Origin: Roseburia sp.
Lineage (GTDB): Bacteria > Bacillota > Clostridia > Lachnospirales > Lachnospiraceae
NCBI GenBank assembly: GCA_030844625.1
Contig: JAUUNJ010000022.1
Coordinates: 1 to 16,107 of the forward strand
DNA length: 16,107 bases
Reading direction: 5' to 3'
In this document: in pieces, positions 7,973 through 14,309 of the stretch
Numbering within the stretch: position 1 is the first letter of the stretch
Layout of the letters: each line of letters opens with the position of its first letter
Made by a program: the position numbers and the translations under genes
Notes under the pieces: model-generated
What the model was told of the DNA's origin: nothing
The model's database searches: none
Seen by the model: the letters and a program-made list of their open reading frames with translations, nothing else

Positions 7973-8674
7973 TTATTGTAAAAATTCTCCAATCACCTGA
8001 TTCAGAATCTGTTCTTCCTGCATTGTCTCCAGTTTTTTCTGCGTTGTTTCCATTTCCTGCTCAGTATCCTGAATTTCTTCCTCCTGCATTAAATCTATCA
8101 AGGTCTCCTGTTGTCTGTCTTCCCTTGACATTGCATTGTTTTCCAGAAAATCCACTATTACATATGCCAGTTCCGTCTGCCGGTCTTTTACCCCAATGCA
8201 TCTGTTGATCATTTCCAGTGCAAATCCAAAAAAACACCCTGTCCCTATATACGCCATTATAACCATATAATCAGATTTCATGCGATATAACTCCCATCCT
8301 GTCAGACCTGATATGCATATAATCAAAATCGTGCACCAGTTAATCACATTATTTAGCCTGTTTAAGGAAAACACACCAACCTTACATCTGTTTAAATGTC
8401 GTTTTACTAATAACATAGGATTTGCCACAGAACCATTTACCTGCTTAATACTGTCAAACTTCATTTTTATTTGACGCAGTGTGGCATTTTTGGGATTTGT
8501 CATATTTTCCGCTTTTCTGATCAGTCTTCCATAATTTAACATTACAATCCATTTTGTAACAACTCCCAACAAAAAAATACTTCCCATTAACCATAGGAAG
8601 TACTTTTCATTAATAAACTCCGGCATCGTATGATCCAGCCATTTTCCAAATTCCGTTATGTAATAATTAAGCAT
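7973..8674 (-). CDS. Membrane protein of unknown function with Glu/Gln-rich cytoplasmic tail
   Basis: The 233-residue protein has three predicted membrane segments (~27-47, ~108-126 and ~137-157). A basic 60-residue segment lies between the first and second, and a long C-terminal tail (~160-233) is very rich in Glu and Gln with likely coiled-coil character. The short-long-long membrane layout loosely recalls MotA/TolQ/ExbB proton-channel subunits, but I see no diagnostic motif and would not assign it. The start at 8674 follows GGGGGAGAG at about 3-5 bases. Upstream on the minus strand are promoter-like boxes (TTGAAA at 8730-8725 with AT-rich -10 candidates near 8700-8707), so it may be transcribed separately from mtn, which ends 72 bases earlier. 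No terminator is visible between this gene and the pgi promoter. Confidence 0.8.
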   Translation of the reverse strand: MLNYYITEFGKWLDHTMPEFINEKYFLWLMGSIFLLGVVTKWIVMLNYGRLIRKAENMTNPKNATLRQIKMKFDSIKQVNGSVANPMLLVKRHLNRCKVGVFSLNRLNNVINWCTILIICISGLTGWELYRMKSDYMVIMAYIGTGCFFGFALEMINRCIGVKDRQTELAYVIVDFLENNAMSREDRQQETLIDLMQEEEIQDTEQEMETTQKKLETMQEEQILNQVIGEFLQ

Positions 8675-8746
8675 ATACTCTCCCCCTTTATATCTATATA
8701 CTATATCTTATCACAAGAGAATCCTTTCAACACGTAAAATCGTTCG

Positions 8747-9445
8747 TCAAATTATCCTATTTTTAATCATCTCATTCAATAACTTAATTGAATTTTTTGC
8801 TGCTTTTTTCTCAAATGTGGGATAATCCATTTCCGCCCCGCCATCTGCTTTGTCAGAGATTGCTCTGATAATAAGAAACGGAATATTATTCAGATATGCT
8901 GCATGGGCAATGGAAGCTCCCTCCATTTCTGCACAATCTCCACCAAAATTTTCTCTCAAAACCGTCTTCAGGTCATGGGTTCCAATAAACTGATCTCCTG
9001 AGACAATCTTCCCCTCAAAAACCTTTACGCTTAATCCGGCACTGAGCGCACTTTTCTTTGCGAAATCAATCAGTTCCCTGTCTGCTGCAAATTCCGATGT
9101 CTCCATATCCGGAATAATACCCTTTTTATATCCAAGTGCTGAAACATCCATATCATGTTCCTGTGCAACCGTAGAAATAACAATGTCACAAATATCAATA
9201 TTCTTATTCAGTGAGCCTGCCACACCTGTGTTAATCACAGCATCCACATGAAACACATCTGCTAAAATCTGTGTGCAGATGGCAGCATTGACTTTTCCGA
9301 TACCACACTTAACAACTACTATATCCTTATCATGAATCTGCCCTTCATAAAAATCCATACCTGCAATCGTTTTTATCTGTGGCTGATTCATCATATTTTT
9401 CAGGTTATCCACCTCAATATCCATTGCTCCAATGATTCCTAACAT
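8747..9445 (-). CDS. mtn: 5'-methylthioadenosine/S-adenosylhomocysteine nucleosidase
   Basis: The 232-residue enzyme (Pfs/MtnN) removes adenine from methylthioadenosine and S-adenosylhomocysteine, feeding methionine salvage and the activated-methyl cycle; the latter yields S-ribosylhomocysteine, the substrate of LuxS. Seen here: GIIGAMDIEVDNL (3-15, with Glu11 in the position of E. coli Glu12), NTGVAGSLN (72-80), CAEMEGASIAHAA (171-183, Met174 and Glu175 binding ribose) and RAISDKAD (194-201, Asp198 as general acid). Length equals the E. coli enzyme. The start at 9445 has an AGGAAA ribosome binding site; the in-frame TTG at 9475 is rejected. A terminator-like hairpin sits about 32 bases upstream, and no convincing promoter separates it from the ATG. 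Confidence 0.97.
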   Translation of the reverse strand: MLGIIGAMDIEVDNLKNMMNQPQIKTIAGMDFYEGQIHDKDIVVVKCGIGKVNAAICTQILADVFHVDAVINTGVAGSLNKNIDICDIVISTVAQEHDMDVSALGYKKGIIPDMETSEFAADRELIDFAKKSALSAGLSVKVFEGKIVSGDQFIGTHDLKTVLRENFGGDCAEMEGASIAHAAYLNNIPFLIIRAISDKADGGAEMDYPTFEKKAAKNSIKLLNEMIKNRII

Positions 9446-9476
9446 AATCTTTTCCTTTCCCAATATTATCTCCAAA

Positions 9477-9510
9477 CAAAAAGCGGGGTCACCAATTAAC
9501 TCCGCTCTTT
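9477..9510 (-). terminator. Terminator after the TSCPD gene (or attenuator before mtn)
   Basis: On the minus strand AAAGAGCGGAGT pairs with ACCCCGCTTTTT (one internal A-C mismatch, and a bulge near the base) around an 11-nt loop. It is followed by TTTTTGTTT. It lies 6 bases after the TSCPD stop and close to the mtn ribosome binding site, so it probably ends the ABC-export operon, but mtn may depend on read-through. Confidence 0.75.
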
Positions 9511-9515
9511 ACTAT

Positions 9516-9767
9516 TTACTCTGCACCATTCTCTAAATACTGCTCTAATGCCTTGGCAAGCTGATCGGGACAGGAAGTGCCTCTTCCACCGCAATCAATA
9601 CCTTTCAGTCTTCGGATTGCCTCTTCCACTTCCATTCCTTCCACTAATGCTGCAACCCCCTGTGTATTGCCCATGCATCCCATTGTAAATTTTGTATTCG
9701 CAATTTTCCCGTCTACTACATCGAAATCTATCGCTCTTGAACATGTACCTTTTGTTGTATAATGCAT
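9516..9767 (-). CDS. TSCPD-domain protein, TIGR03905 type
   Basis: The 83-residue protein has four cysteines, Cys9, Cys31, Cys59 and Cys66, in the arrangement of the small four-Cys TIGR03905 family, including the TSCPDQLAKALE motif (64-75) that gives the TSCPD domain its name. The same domain is found at the C-terminus of vitamin-B12-dependent ribonucleotide reductases (NrdJ), where it probably binds metal. Free-standing members have no established function. The ATG at 9767 is supported by GGAGGC lying inside the last codons of the preceding ABC ATPase gene, whose stop is only 3 bases upstream, so the two are almost certainly co-transcribed. The link to polymer export may be accidental. A terminator follows. 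Confidence 0.9.
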   Translation of the reverse strand: MHYTTKGTCSRAIDFDVVDGKIANTKFTMGCMGNTQGVAALVEGMEVEEAIRRLKGIDCGGRGTSCPDQLAKALEQYLENGAE

Positions 9768-9770
9768 ATA

Positions 9771-10595
9771 TTATGCCTCCATCTCCATCCTTTTCTTTCT
9801 TTTTTTCTTTTTTCTCCGTGGGGTTCCATCTGCTCTCAGCGGAATCTCTTCTTCAAGCTTTGCCTCATATACAGCTGCCACATCTTCAATATCTCCCTGA
9901 GCTATCAGCTGTCCATGTTCAAGAAGAATTCCCTTATTACAAAGACGCTTAACCTGGGCCAGACTGTGGGACACAAAAAGTACAGTAACGCCATGGTCAA
10001 ACATGGTCTGCATCTTTTTTTCACATTTTCTTCGGAATCTGGCATCACCTACGGACAAAACCTCATCCAAAATCAATATTTCCGGCTCTACTACCGTTGC
10101 AATGGAAAAGCCCAATCTTGCTCTCATTCCAGAGGAATAATTTTTAATTGGTACATCTATAAACTCTCCCAACTCTGAAAATTCCAGAATTTCTTCATAT
10201 CTTGATTCCAGAAATTCTCTTGAAAATCCCAGTACCGATCCGTAAAGAAAGATATTCTCTCTTCCTGTATAATTGGGGTCAAATCCCGCTCCCAGTTCAA
10301 TCATCGGTGCGATGTGACCATGTCTTTCCACTTTCCCGGAAGTCGGTTTATAAACTCCGGCAATAACCTTTAACAGTGTACTCTTTCCTGCACCGTTAAG
10401 TCCCAGTATTCCCAGTCTGTCACCTTTCCTGATTTCAAAACTAATATTTTTGAGAGCCCAAAATTCATTAAAGCGAAGTTTTTCTCCCTTTAACTTTTTT
10501 ATAATTAATTCTTTTAGATTATCGACCTTTTCTTTACTCAGATTAAACCTGATACTGACATCATCTACTCTGAGTGCGACTTTCTCTTTTCCCAT
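9771..10595 (-). CDS. ABC transporter ATPase for surface polysaccharide or teichoic-acid export (TagH/Wzt-like)
   Basis: The 274-residue ATPase powers export of an undecaprenyl-linked polymer together with the permease encoded just upstream. Motifs in order: Walker A GLNGAGKST (65-73), the Q-loop-region MIELGAGFDPNYTGRENI typical of the Wzt/TagH class (98-115), signature YSSGMRARL (153-161), Walker B ILILDE (173-178), D-loop SVGDARF, and switch His210 in VSHS. The protein lacks the C-terminal carbohydrate-binding domain of long Wzt proteins and the long extension of B. subtilis TagH. It ends instead in a strongly basic segment (~260-269, mostly Lys/Arg) followed by MEMEA. The ribosome binding site is AGGAGG, and the gap to the permease gene is 8 bases. 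It is followed after 3 bases by the TSCPD gene. Confidence 0.93.
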   Translation of the reverse strand: MGKEKVALRVDDVSIRFNLSKEKVDNLKELIIKKLKGEKLRFNEFWALKNISFEIRKGDRLGILGLNGAGKSTLLKVIAGVYKPTSGKVERHGHIAPMIELGAGFDPNYTGRENIFLYGSVLGFSREFLESRYEEILEFSELGEFIDVPIKNYSSGMRARLGFSIATVVEPEILILDEVLSVGDARFRRKCEKKMQTMFDHGVTVLFVSHSLAQVKRLCNKGILLEHGQLIAQGDIEDVAAVYEAKLEEEIPLRADGTPRRKKKKRKKRMEMEA

Positions 10596-10603
10596 CGTTC
10601 CTC

Positions 10604-11413
10604 CTAAATGTATAAAATGAACTTATCCTGGTTTTTCTTAAATACAACAATGCCTATTATAAGTGCAACTATGCTGAATGCACTGGAGTAAATAAGCATA
10701 TACACTTCCTGCGGACTGGTAAAAATCGATTCTCCTAACAAAACAACATGTCTGAAATTCTCAATAATGCAATATAATGGATTTATCTGTATTACTTTTT
10801 TTACTGTTTCACTTTTAAGCCCATCCACAAAGTAAAATATTGCAGAGCAATACATAATCAGCATAAGTACTACATCCCAGAGATATTCAACATCTCTAAA
10901 AAATACGCATACCGTGGACAAAAACAACGCTGCTGCAATGCACAAGATCAACAACACTATTATTGGAAGCACGATTTCAATAAGATGCCATGTTGCCGGA
11001 GTACCTAATACAACACCAACAATTGCCAGTACGATCAATGATAACAAGAAAATAATATAGTTATAAATAACGCTGGAAAGCGGATATAAATATTTTGGTA
11101 CATACACTTTCTTGATCATAGCCTGATTGGCCCTTATGGACTTCATCCCGATTTTAGAAGCACTTGAGAAACAGCTATACAACAATCGTCCACAGAGTAC
11201 ATAGACCGGAAATAATTCCGGACCAATTGGCCCTCCGGCTCTTCCTAACACGTTTCCAAATACAAAAGTAAGAACAATCATTGTCAGCAATGGTTCCAGC
11301 AAAGTCCAGACCAGTCCCAAATAGGATCTTCTATATTTTAATTTAATACCTTTTTTAACTAATTCCACCAAAAGGTGTCTGTATCTCAAAAAACTATCGA
11401 TATATTTCTTCAT
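10604..11413 (-). CDS. ABC-2 type permease for polysaccharide or teichoic-acid export (TagG/Wzm-like)
   Basis: The 269-residue integral membrane protein is the channel partner of the TagH/Wzt-like ATPase. The amphipathic N-terminal segment and the signature LKYRRSYLGLVWTLLEPLLTM (~24-44), visible as RRSYLGLVWTLLEPLL, are hallmarks of the family. Six hydrophobic segments follow, with a central charged motif FFRDVEYLWDV before the fourth or fifth. The C-terminus FKKNQDKFILYI is also typical. The start at 11413 follows CGGAGG at 5 bases. An in-frame ATG at 11449 lies upstream of the predicted transcription start and lacks a ribosome binding site. First gene of a three-gene operon (permease, ATPase, TSCPD protein) driven by a consensus promoter. 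Confidence 0.93.
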   Translation of the reverse strand: MKKYIDSFLRYRHLLVELVKKGIKLKYRRSYLGLVWTLLEPLLTMIVLTFVFGNVLGRAGGPIGPELFPVYVLCGRLLYSCFSSASKIGMKSIRANQAMIKKVYVPKYLYPLSSVIYNYIIFLLSLIVLAIVGVVLGTPATWHLIEIVLPIIVLLILCIAAALFLSTVCVFFRDVEYLWDVVLMLIMYCSAIFYFVDGLKSETVKKVIQINPLYCIIENFRHVVLLGESIFTSPQEVYMLIYSSAFSIVALIIGIVVFKKNQDKFILYI

Positions 11414-11451
11414 ATAACCTCCGAAACTGTCAAGAGACAATACTCGCATTA

Positions 11452-11479
11452 ATTATATAATATTCCACAATAATGTCAA
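11452..11479 (-). promoter_or_regulatory. Consensus promoter of the ABC-export operon
   Basis: On the minus strand a perfect TTGACA (11479-11474), a 16-bp spacer and a perfect TATAAT (11457-11452) give an RNA start near 11445, about 32 nt before the permease ATG. No terminator is visible between this site and the upstream glycosyltransferase stop at 11548, so read-through is also possible. Confidence 0.8.
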
Positions 11480-11547
11480 ATTTTTAGGAATATATTGTAA
11501 ATTATTAATCAGCAACCAACTCTTTTCATTGTAATGACTGCGTACTT

Positions 11548-13776
11548 TTATTTATTTCCCAGAAATACCCTGTTGCACACCCGCTCTGCCGCATGTCCGT
11601 CATCTCTGCAACAGAATCTTGCATAAAATTCACTATATTTTTCTTTATATTGTGCCTGTACCTGATTAATCTTTTTAACTGCGTCCAGTACCTGTTGATT
11701 GTCTGTAAGAATCGGTCCCGGCAGTTCCCTCTCAATATCAAGATAAAACCCTCTGAGAACATCCCTGTATTTCTCAAGATCATACATATAAAAGAGAATC
11801 GGTCTCTGCAAATTGGCATAATCAAAAAATACGGACGAATAGTCTGTCATACAAATATCTGATACAATGTAAATATCCGTAATATCACTGTAATCGCTCA
11901 CGTTAACCACAAAATCCGATAATCCTGTCAAATCAAGTTGATCCACAATCCAGTAATGCATTCTGAGAAGTATCACATATTCATCTCCCAGTTCTGTCTT
12001 CATTCTGTTAAGATCCAATGCCAGTTCAAACTTATACTCTCCTGCCCCATAGGAATTGTCATCTCTCCAGGTTGGCGCATAGAGAAGTACTTTCTTATCC
12101 AGCGGTATTCCCATTTTCTTTTTCAGCTCTTTTGATTTTTCTTCAAGATCCGGTGCGTATAACGGATCATTTGCCGGATATCCCAGTTCCAGAATTTTTT
12201 CCTTATCATACAGAAAACAGCTCTGAAATTTTTCTGTGGAAAACGGATTATCCGACAATAAATAATCCCATTTTCTGGACTGCTTATACACAATCTGTTT
12301 ATACTTTGGATTTGCCGAATGTACATCATCCATATCAAAAACCAGTTTTTTCAATGGTGTCCCATGCCATGTTTCCAGCATAATCTGAGACTCACGCTTC
12401 GGATATGCATGAGGCTGACGCATATTATTAACCCAGAATTTTGAACGCGTCATATAATAGTAATACCCAAGTCCAAATCTTTTAACCTTTTTACATTTTC
12501 CATCTATCTCAAGCTTTTTATTATTAACAATCCATATATATTTATACTTATTACCATAATTATCCCGAAGATACTTGTAAATATATTTGGGCTGTCCCGA
12601 ATAATTTCTACCCACAAAGCTTTCAAATACGATCCAGTTATCTTTTTGTTTCATCTTATTAAATATATAAAGATTAATGGTTCTGTATAGATGTTTCCTG
12701 CTTGTAAACATCATTACCACTTTTCTCTTGATTAATCGCATGTCTGCCCACTTTTTTACTCTTGCCATGTCAGCAGTAACAGCGTATTTTAAAATTTTCT
12801 TTTCGATAAACCCAAATTTTTTAAATGTTTTTGTATTACACTCTTTAATTATGGAAGAAAGAAGTATAAAATCTTCTTTTTCTTTTACCACACCATTGTC
12901 ATGAAATCGTCTGCTGTAAACCTCAATATAGAATCTGCATGCCATCTCTTCCAGATGCTGGCGTACAATATTATTATCTTTGGCTTTTTCCAGTGTTTCC
13001 AGAAACCCATCTACAAAAAATGCATCTCTCCTCTCATCTTCCATCTGGGAAATAGCAGGAAGGTTAATTTTATCATTATGGTATCTTTTTACATAAATAC
13101 TATCTTCACAGCTTCCATAGCTTTTGACACAATTAAGGATCTGAATCCAAAAAGCTGCATCTGCATAATATATCTGCTTTTCATTAAACTGAATATTATT
13201 ATCCTTTAAAAAACTTTTCTTATATAGAACCCCAAGGACTGTGATTTTATCCAGAGCATCATATTTTTTTAATCTATAATCATTAATCTCCGAAAATTTA
13301 AAGTTATCATCATTATTAACTGTGGAATCAACCTCTTTTTCACTTCCATCATCCTCATTATCTCCCTGTTCCACATTGAATGCTGCTTTCTTAAACCATG
13401 TGTGCATAATTTTTCCATATGCCAGATCCATTTCCGAATCCATCACTCTAATAAGTCCGCCAATTGTATCTTCTATTATATAATCATCACTGTCCAAAAA
13501 ATAAATGTATTCACCCGCTGCCTTTTCAACTCCAAGATTCCGCGCAGATGAAACACCTGCAGCATTTTTCAATTCATAAACTTTCAGATTAATCTCTTCC
13601 TCATACTCTGCGATTAAGTCCTGTATGTCTTCTTTTTCATTTGCTTGTTCCTCTTCTTTGCATGTGTCCATGATTAAAACAGTCTCAATATCTTTATAAT
13701 CCTGTTCTCTAATACTTGCAAAACAGTCCGTCAGATAATCTTTTCCTCTATTAAAAGCAACTATTATGCTTACCAT
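11548..13776 (-). CDS. Bifunctional family-2 glycosyltransferase / CDP-glycerol glycerophosphotransferase
   Basis: The 742-residue protein fuses two enzymes of cell-surface polymer synthesis. Residues ~1-230 form a GT-A fold family-2 glycosyltransferase: VSIIVAFNRGKDYL (2-15), SSARNLGVEKAAGEYI (76-91) and the metal-binding DSDD (95-98). Residues ~380-735 form a TagF/TagB-like CDP-glycerol:polyglycerol phosphate glycerophosphotransferase: NWIVFESFVGRNYSG, LETWHGTPLKKL (His471), LLYAPTWRDD (564-573), LRMHYWI (His607) and SDICMTDYSSVFFDYA (639-654). The two conserved His residues match those essential in TagF enzymes. A helical stretch joins the halves. An Asp/Glu/Asn-rich insertion (~136-160) interrupts the glycosyltransferase domain. 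No membrane segment is evident, so membrane attachment is probably peripheral. The ribosome binding site GAGAGGA lies ~9 bases before the ATG. The exact polymer (glycerol teichoic acid or phosphoglycerol-modified glycan) cannot be told. Confidence 0.93.
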   Translation of the reverse strand: MVSIIVAFNRGKDYLTDCFASIREQDYKDIETVLIMDTCKEEEQANEKEDIQDLIAEYEEEINLKVYELKNAAGVSSARNLGVEKAAGEYIYFLDSDDYIIEDTIGGLIRVMDSEMDLAYGKIMHTWFKKAAFNVEQGDNEDDGSEKEVDSTVNNDDNFKFSEINDYRLKKYDALDKITVLGVLYKKSFLKDNNIQFNEKQIYYADAAFWIQILNCVKSYGSCEDSIYVKRYHNDKINLPAISQMEDERRDAFFVDGFLETLEKAKDNNIVRQHLEEMACRFYIEVYSRRFHDNGVVKEKEDFILLSSIIKECNTKTFKKFGFIEKKILKYAVTADMARVKKWADMRLIKRKVVMMFTSRKHLYRTINLYIFNKMKQKDNWIVFESFVGRNYSGQPKYIYKYLRDNYGNKYKYIWIVNNKKLEIDGKCKKVKRFGLGYYYYMTRSKFWVNNMRQPHAYPKRESQIMLETWHGTPLKKLVFDMDDVHSANPKYKQIVYKQSRKWDYLLSDNPFSTEKFQSCFLYDKEKILELGYPANDPLYAPDLEEKSKELKKKMGIPLDKKVLLYAPTWRDDNSYGAGEYKFELALDLNRMKTELGDEYVILLRMHYWIVDQLDLTGLSDFVVNVSDYSDITDIYIVSDICMTDYSSVFFDYANLQRPILFYMYDLEKYRDVLRGFYLDIERELPGPILTDNQQVLDAVKKINQVQAQYKEKYSEFYARFCCRDDGHAAERVCNRVFLGNK

Positions 13777-13853
13777 ATAAACGATTCCTCTCTTCTGATG
13801 TTCAAAATTTTTTCTATACCATGATTTTAGGGATTATATTATGGTTTTTATAT

Positions 13854-13862
13854 ATTATACCA
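13854..13862 (-). promoter_or_regulatory. Extended -10 promoter of the glycosyltransferase/glycerophosphotransferase gene
   Basis: On the minus strand TGGTATAAT is a perfect extended -10 element. The -35 zone falls in the terminator stem of the candidate RNA and has no good hexamer. RNA would start near 13847, giving a ~70-nt leader with a 5-bp inverted repeat (ACCAT/ATGGT). It directly abuts the T-run of the terminator at 13862-13889. Confidence 0.5.
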
Positions 13863-13889
13863 AAAAAAAGAGCCTCTTACGAGACTCTT
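13862..13889 (-). terminator. Minus-strand terminator with no annotated gene upstream of it
   Basis: On the minus strand AAGAGTCTC (13889-13881), loop GTAA and GAGGCTCTT (13876-13868) form a 9-bp stem with one mismatch, followed by 8 T residues (13869-13862). No protein gene on the minus strand precedes it before agrB (14310), so it must end a non-coding or micro-ORF transcript. Confidence 0.75.
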
Positions 13890-14047
13890 ACCGGATTCAT
13901 TTATTAATTACGATGTTCAATACACGAAAAAAGAGAAAAGTTTTACAATCATAAGCAAGCCAAACTTAACTTAATCATGTAAAACTCCCCCCCTTTTTCT
14001 CATGTCCCCCATAGTACATAGTCAAAACATTCGCTTTGTTATGTACT
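13862..14047 (-). ncRNA. Candidate structured small RNA opposite to agrB
   Basis: Read on the minus strand this ~185-nt stretch has a 5' hairpin (AGTACATA 14047-14040 with TATGTACT 14020-14013, plus an inner CAAA/TTTG pairing). It also has a long central hairpin of 22 uninterrupted pairs between 13999-13978 and 13947-13926 with a 30-nt loop, and a 3' intrinsic terminator (13889-13862). Five of the 22 central pairs are G-U; the plus-strand RNA would have A-C mismatches there, so the fold favours a minus-strand transcript. A 9-codon ORF (13978-13949, peptide MIKLSLACL) begins at the top of the stem, with its SD-like GGGGGGGAG buried in the stem. The 5' end and the existence of the RNA are inferred; no known RNA family is recognised. 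Confidence 0.45.
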
Positions 14048-14049
14048 TG

Positions 14050-14078
14050 TATATAAAAATATGGTGACTAGCATTAAA
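14050..14078 (-). promoter_or_regulatory. Weak candidate promoter for the minus-strand RNA
   Basis: On the minus strand TTTAAT (14078-14073), a 17-bp spacer and TATATA (14055-14050) would start RNA near 14043, at the edge of the 5' hairpin. The -35 is poor, consistent either with a regulated promoter or with chance in AT-rich DNA. Confidence 0.25.
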
Positions 14079-14090
14079 TTATTTCTCAAA

Positions 14091-14139
14091 GTCACATAAA
14101 TGGCTTTGAATTTCCGTTTTATTTTAGCATTTATGTGAC
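14091..14139. repeat. 12-bp perfect inverted repeat in the agrB upstream region
   Basis: GTCACATAAATG (14091-14102) and CATTTATGTGAC (14128-14139) are exact reverse complements separated by 25 bases. On the plus strand GTTTTT follows, so it could be a weak terminator. Alternatively the two arms are binding half-sites. The left arm can instead pair locally (CAAAGTCA 14087-14094 with TGGCTTTG 14101-14108, one G-U), excluding the long repeat. Confidence 0.6.
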
Positions 14140-14157
14140 GTTTTTATAAATTTGGAA

Positions 14158-14187
14158 TTAAACATTGCATTTTACGCATTAAACTGA
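14158..14187. promoter_or_regulatory. LytTR/AgrA-like direct repeat upstream of agrB
   Basis: TTAAACATT (14158-14166) and TTAAACTGA (14179-14187) are 9-base direct repeats separated by exactly 12 bp. Their reverse complements, AATGTTTAA and TCAGTTTAA, match 7 and 8 of 9 positions of the LytTR consensus [TA][AC][CA]GTTN[AG][TG]. AgrA of Staphylococcus aureus binds paired 9-bp repeats with a 12-bp spacer. The site lies 15 bp before the candidate -35 of agrB. Confidence 0.5.
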
Positions 14188-14202
14188 ATTTTTTTATTTT
14201 TT

Positions 14203-14232
14203 TCGACATATTTCGACTGGTATTTGTAATAT
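14203..14232 (+). promoter_or_regulatory. Candidate regulated promoter of agrBD
   Basis: TCGACA (14203-14208), an 18-bp spacer and TAATAT (14227-14232) form a suboptimal promoter; TATAAC (14230-14235) is an alternative -10 at 21 bp. Weak boxes with long spacing are usual for promoters that need a LytTR activator. The leader to the agrB ATG would be about 70 nt. A TTTCGAC direct repeat at 10-bp spacing (14201 and 14211) overlaps the -35. Confidence 0.35.
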
Positions 14233-14309
14233 AACCCATCCGAATTCTATTTTTAATTTGAACAAATAATTTCATTTATACTTTCATCAATTTAAAGGAG
14301 TCAGTATAA

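Noticed and set aside
9692..10178. Two overlapping + strand frames opposite the ABC ATPase and TSCPD genes
   Set aside because: Their products are low-complexity mirror images of the Lys/Arg-rich tail and ABC motifs encoded on the other strand.
11414..11449. Upstream ATG for the ABC permease
   Set aside because: It lies upstream of the transcription start predicted by the consensus promoter and has no ribosome binding site.
13977..14010. C-rich plus-strand stretch as an RNAIII-like antisense motif
   Set aside because: C-rich loops are a feature of RNAIII, but here the C runs lie on the plus strand while the terminator and G-U-stabilised fold indicate a minus-strand transcript, where they are G runs.
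13777..14309. CRISPR array or mobile-element ends in the long intergenic region
   Set aside because: The repeats are two-copy inverted or direct repeats of 9-12 bases with no regular spacing, no transposase gene and no target-site duplication.
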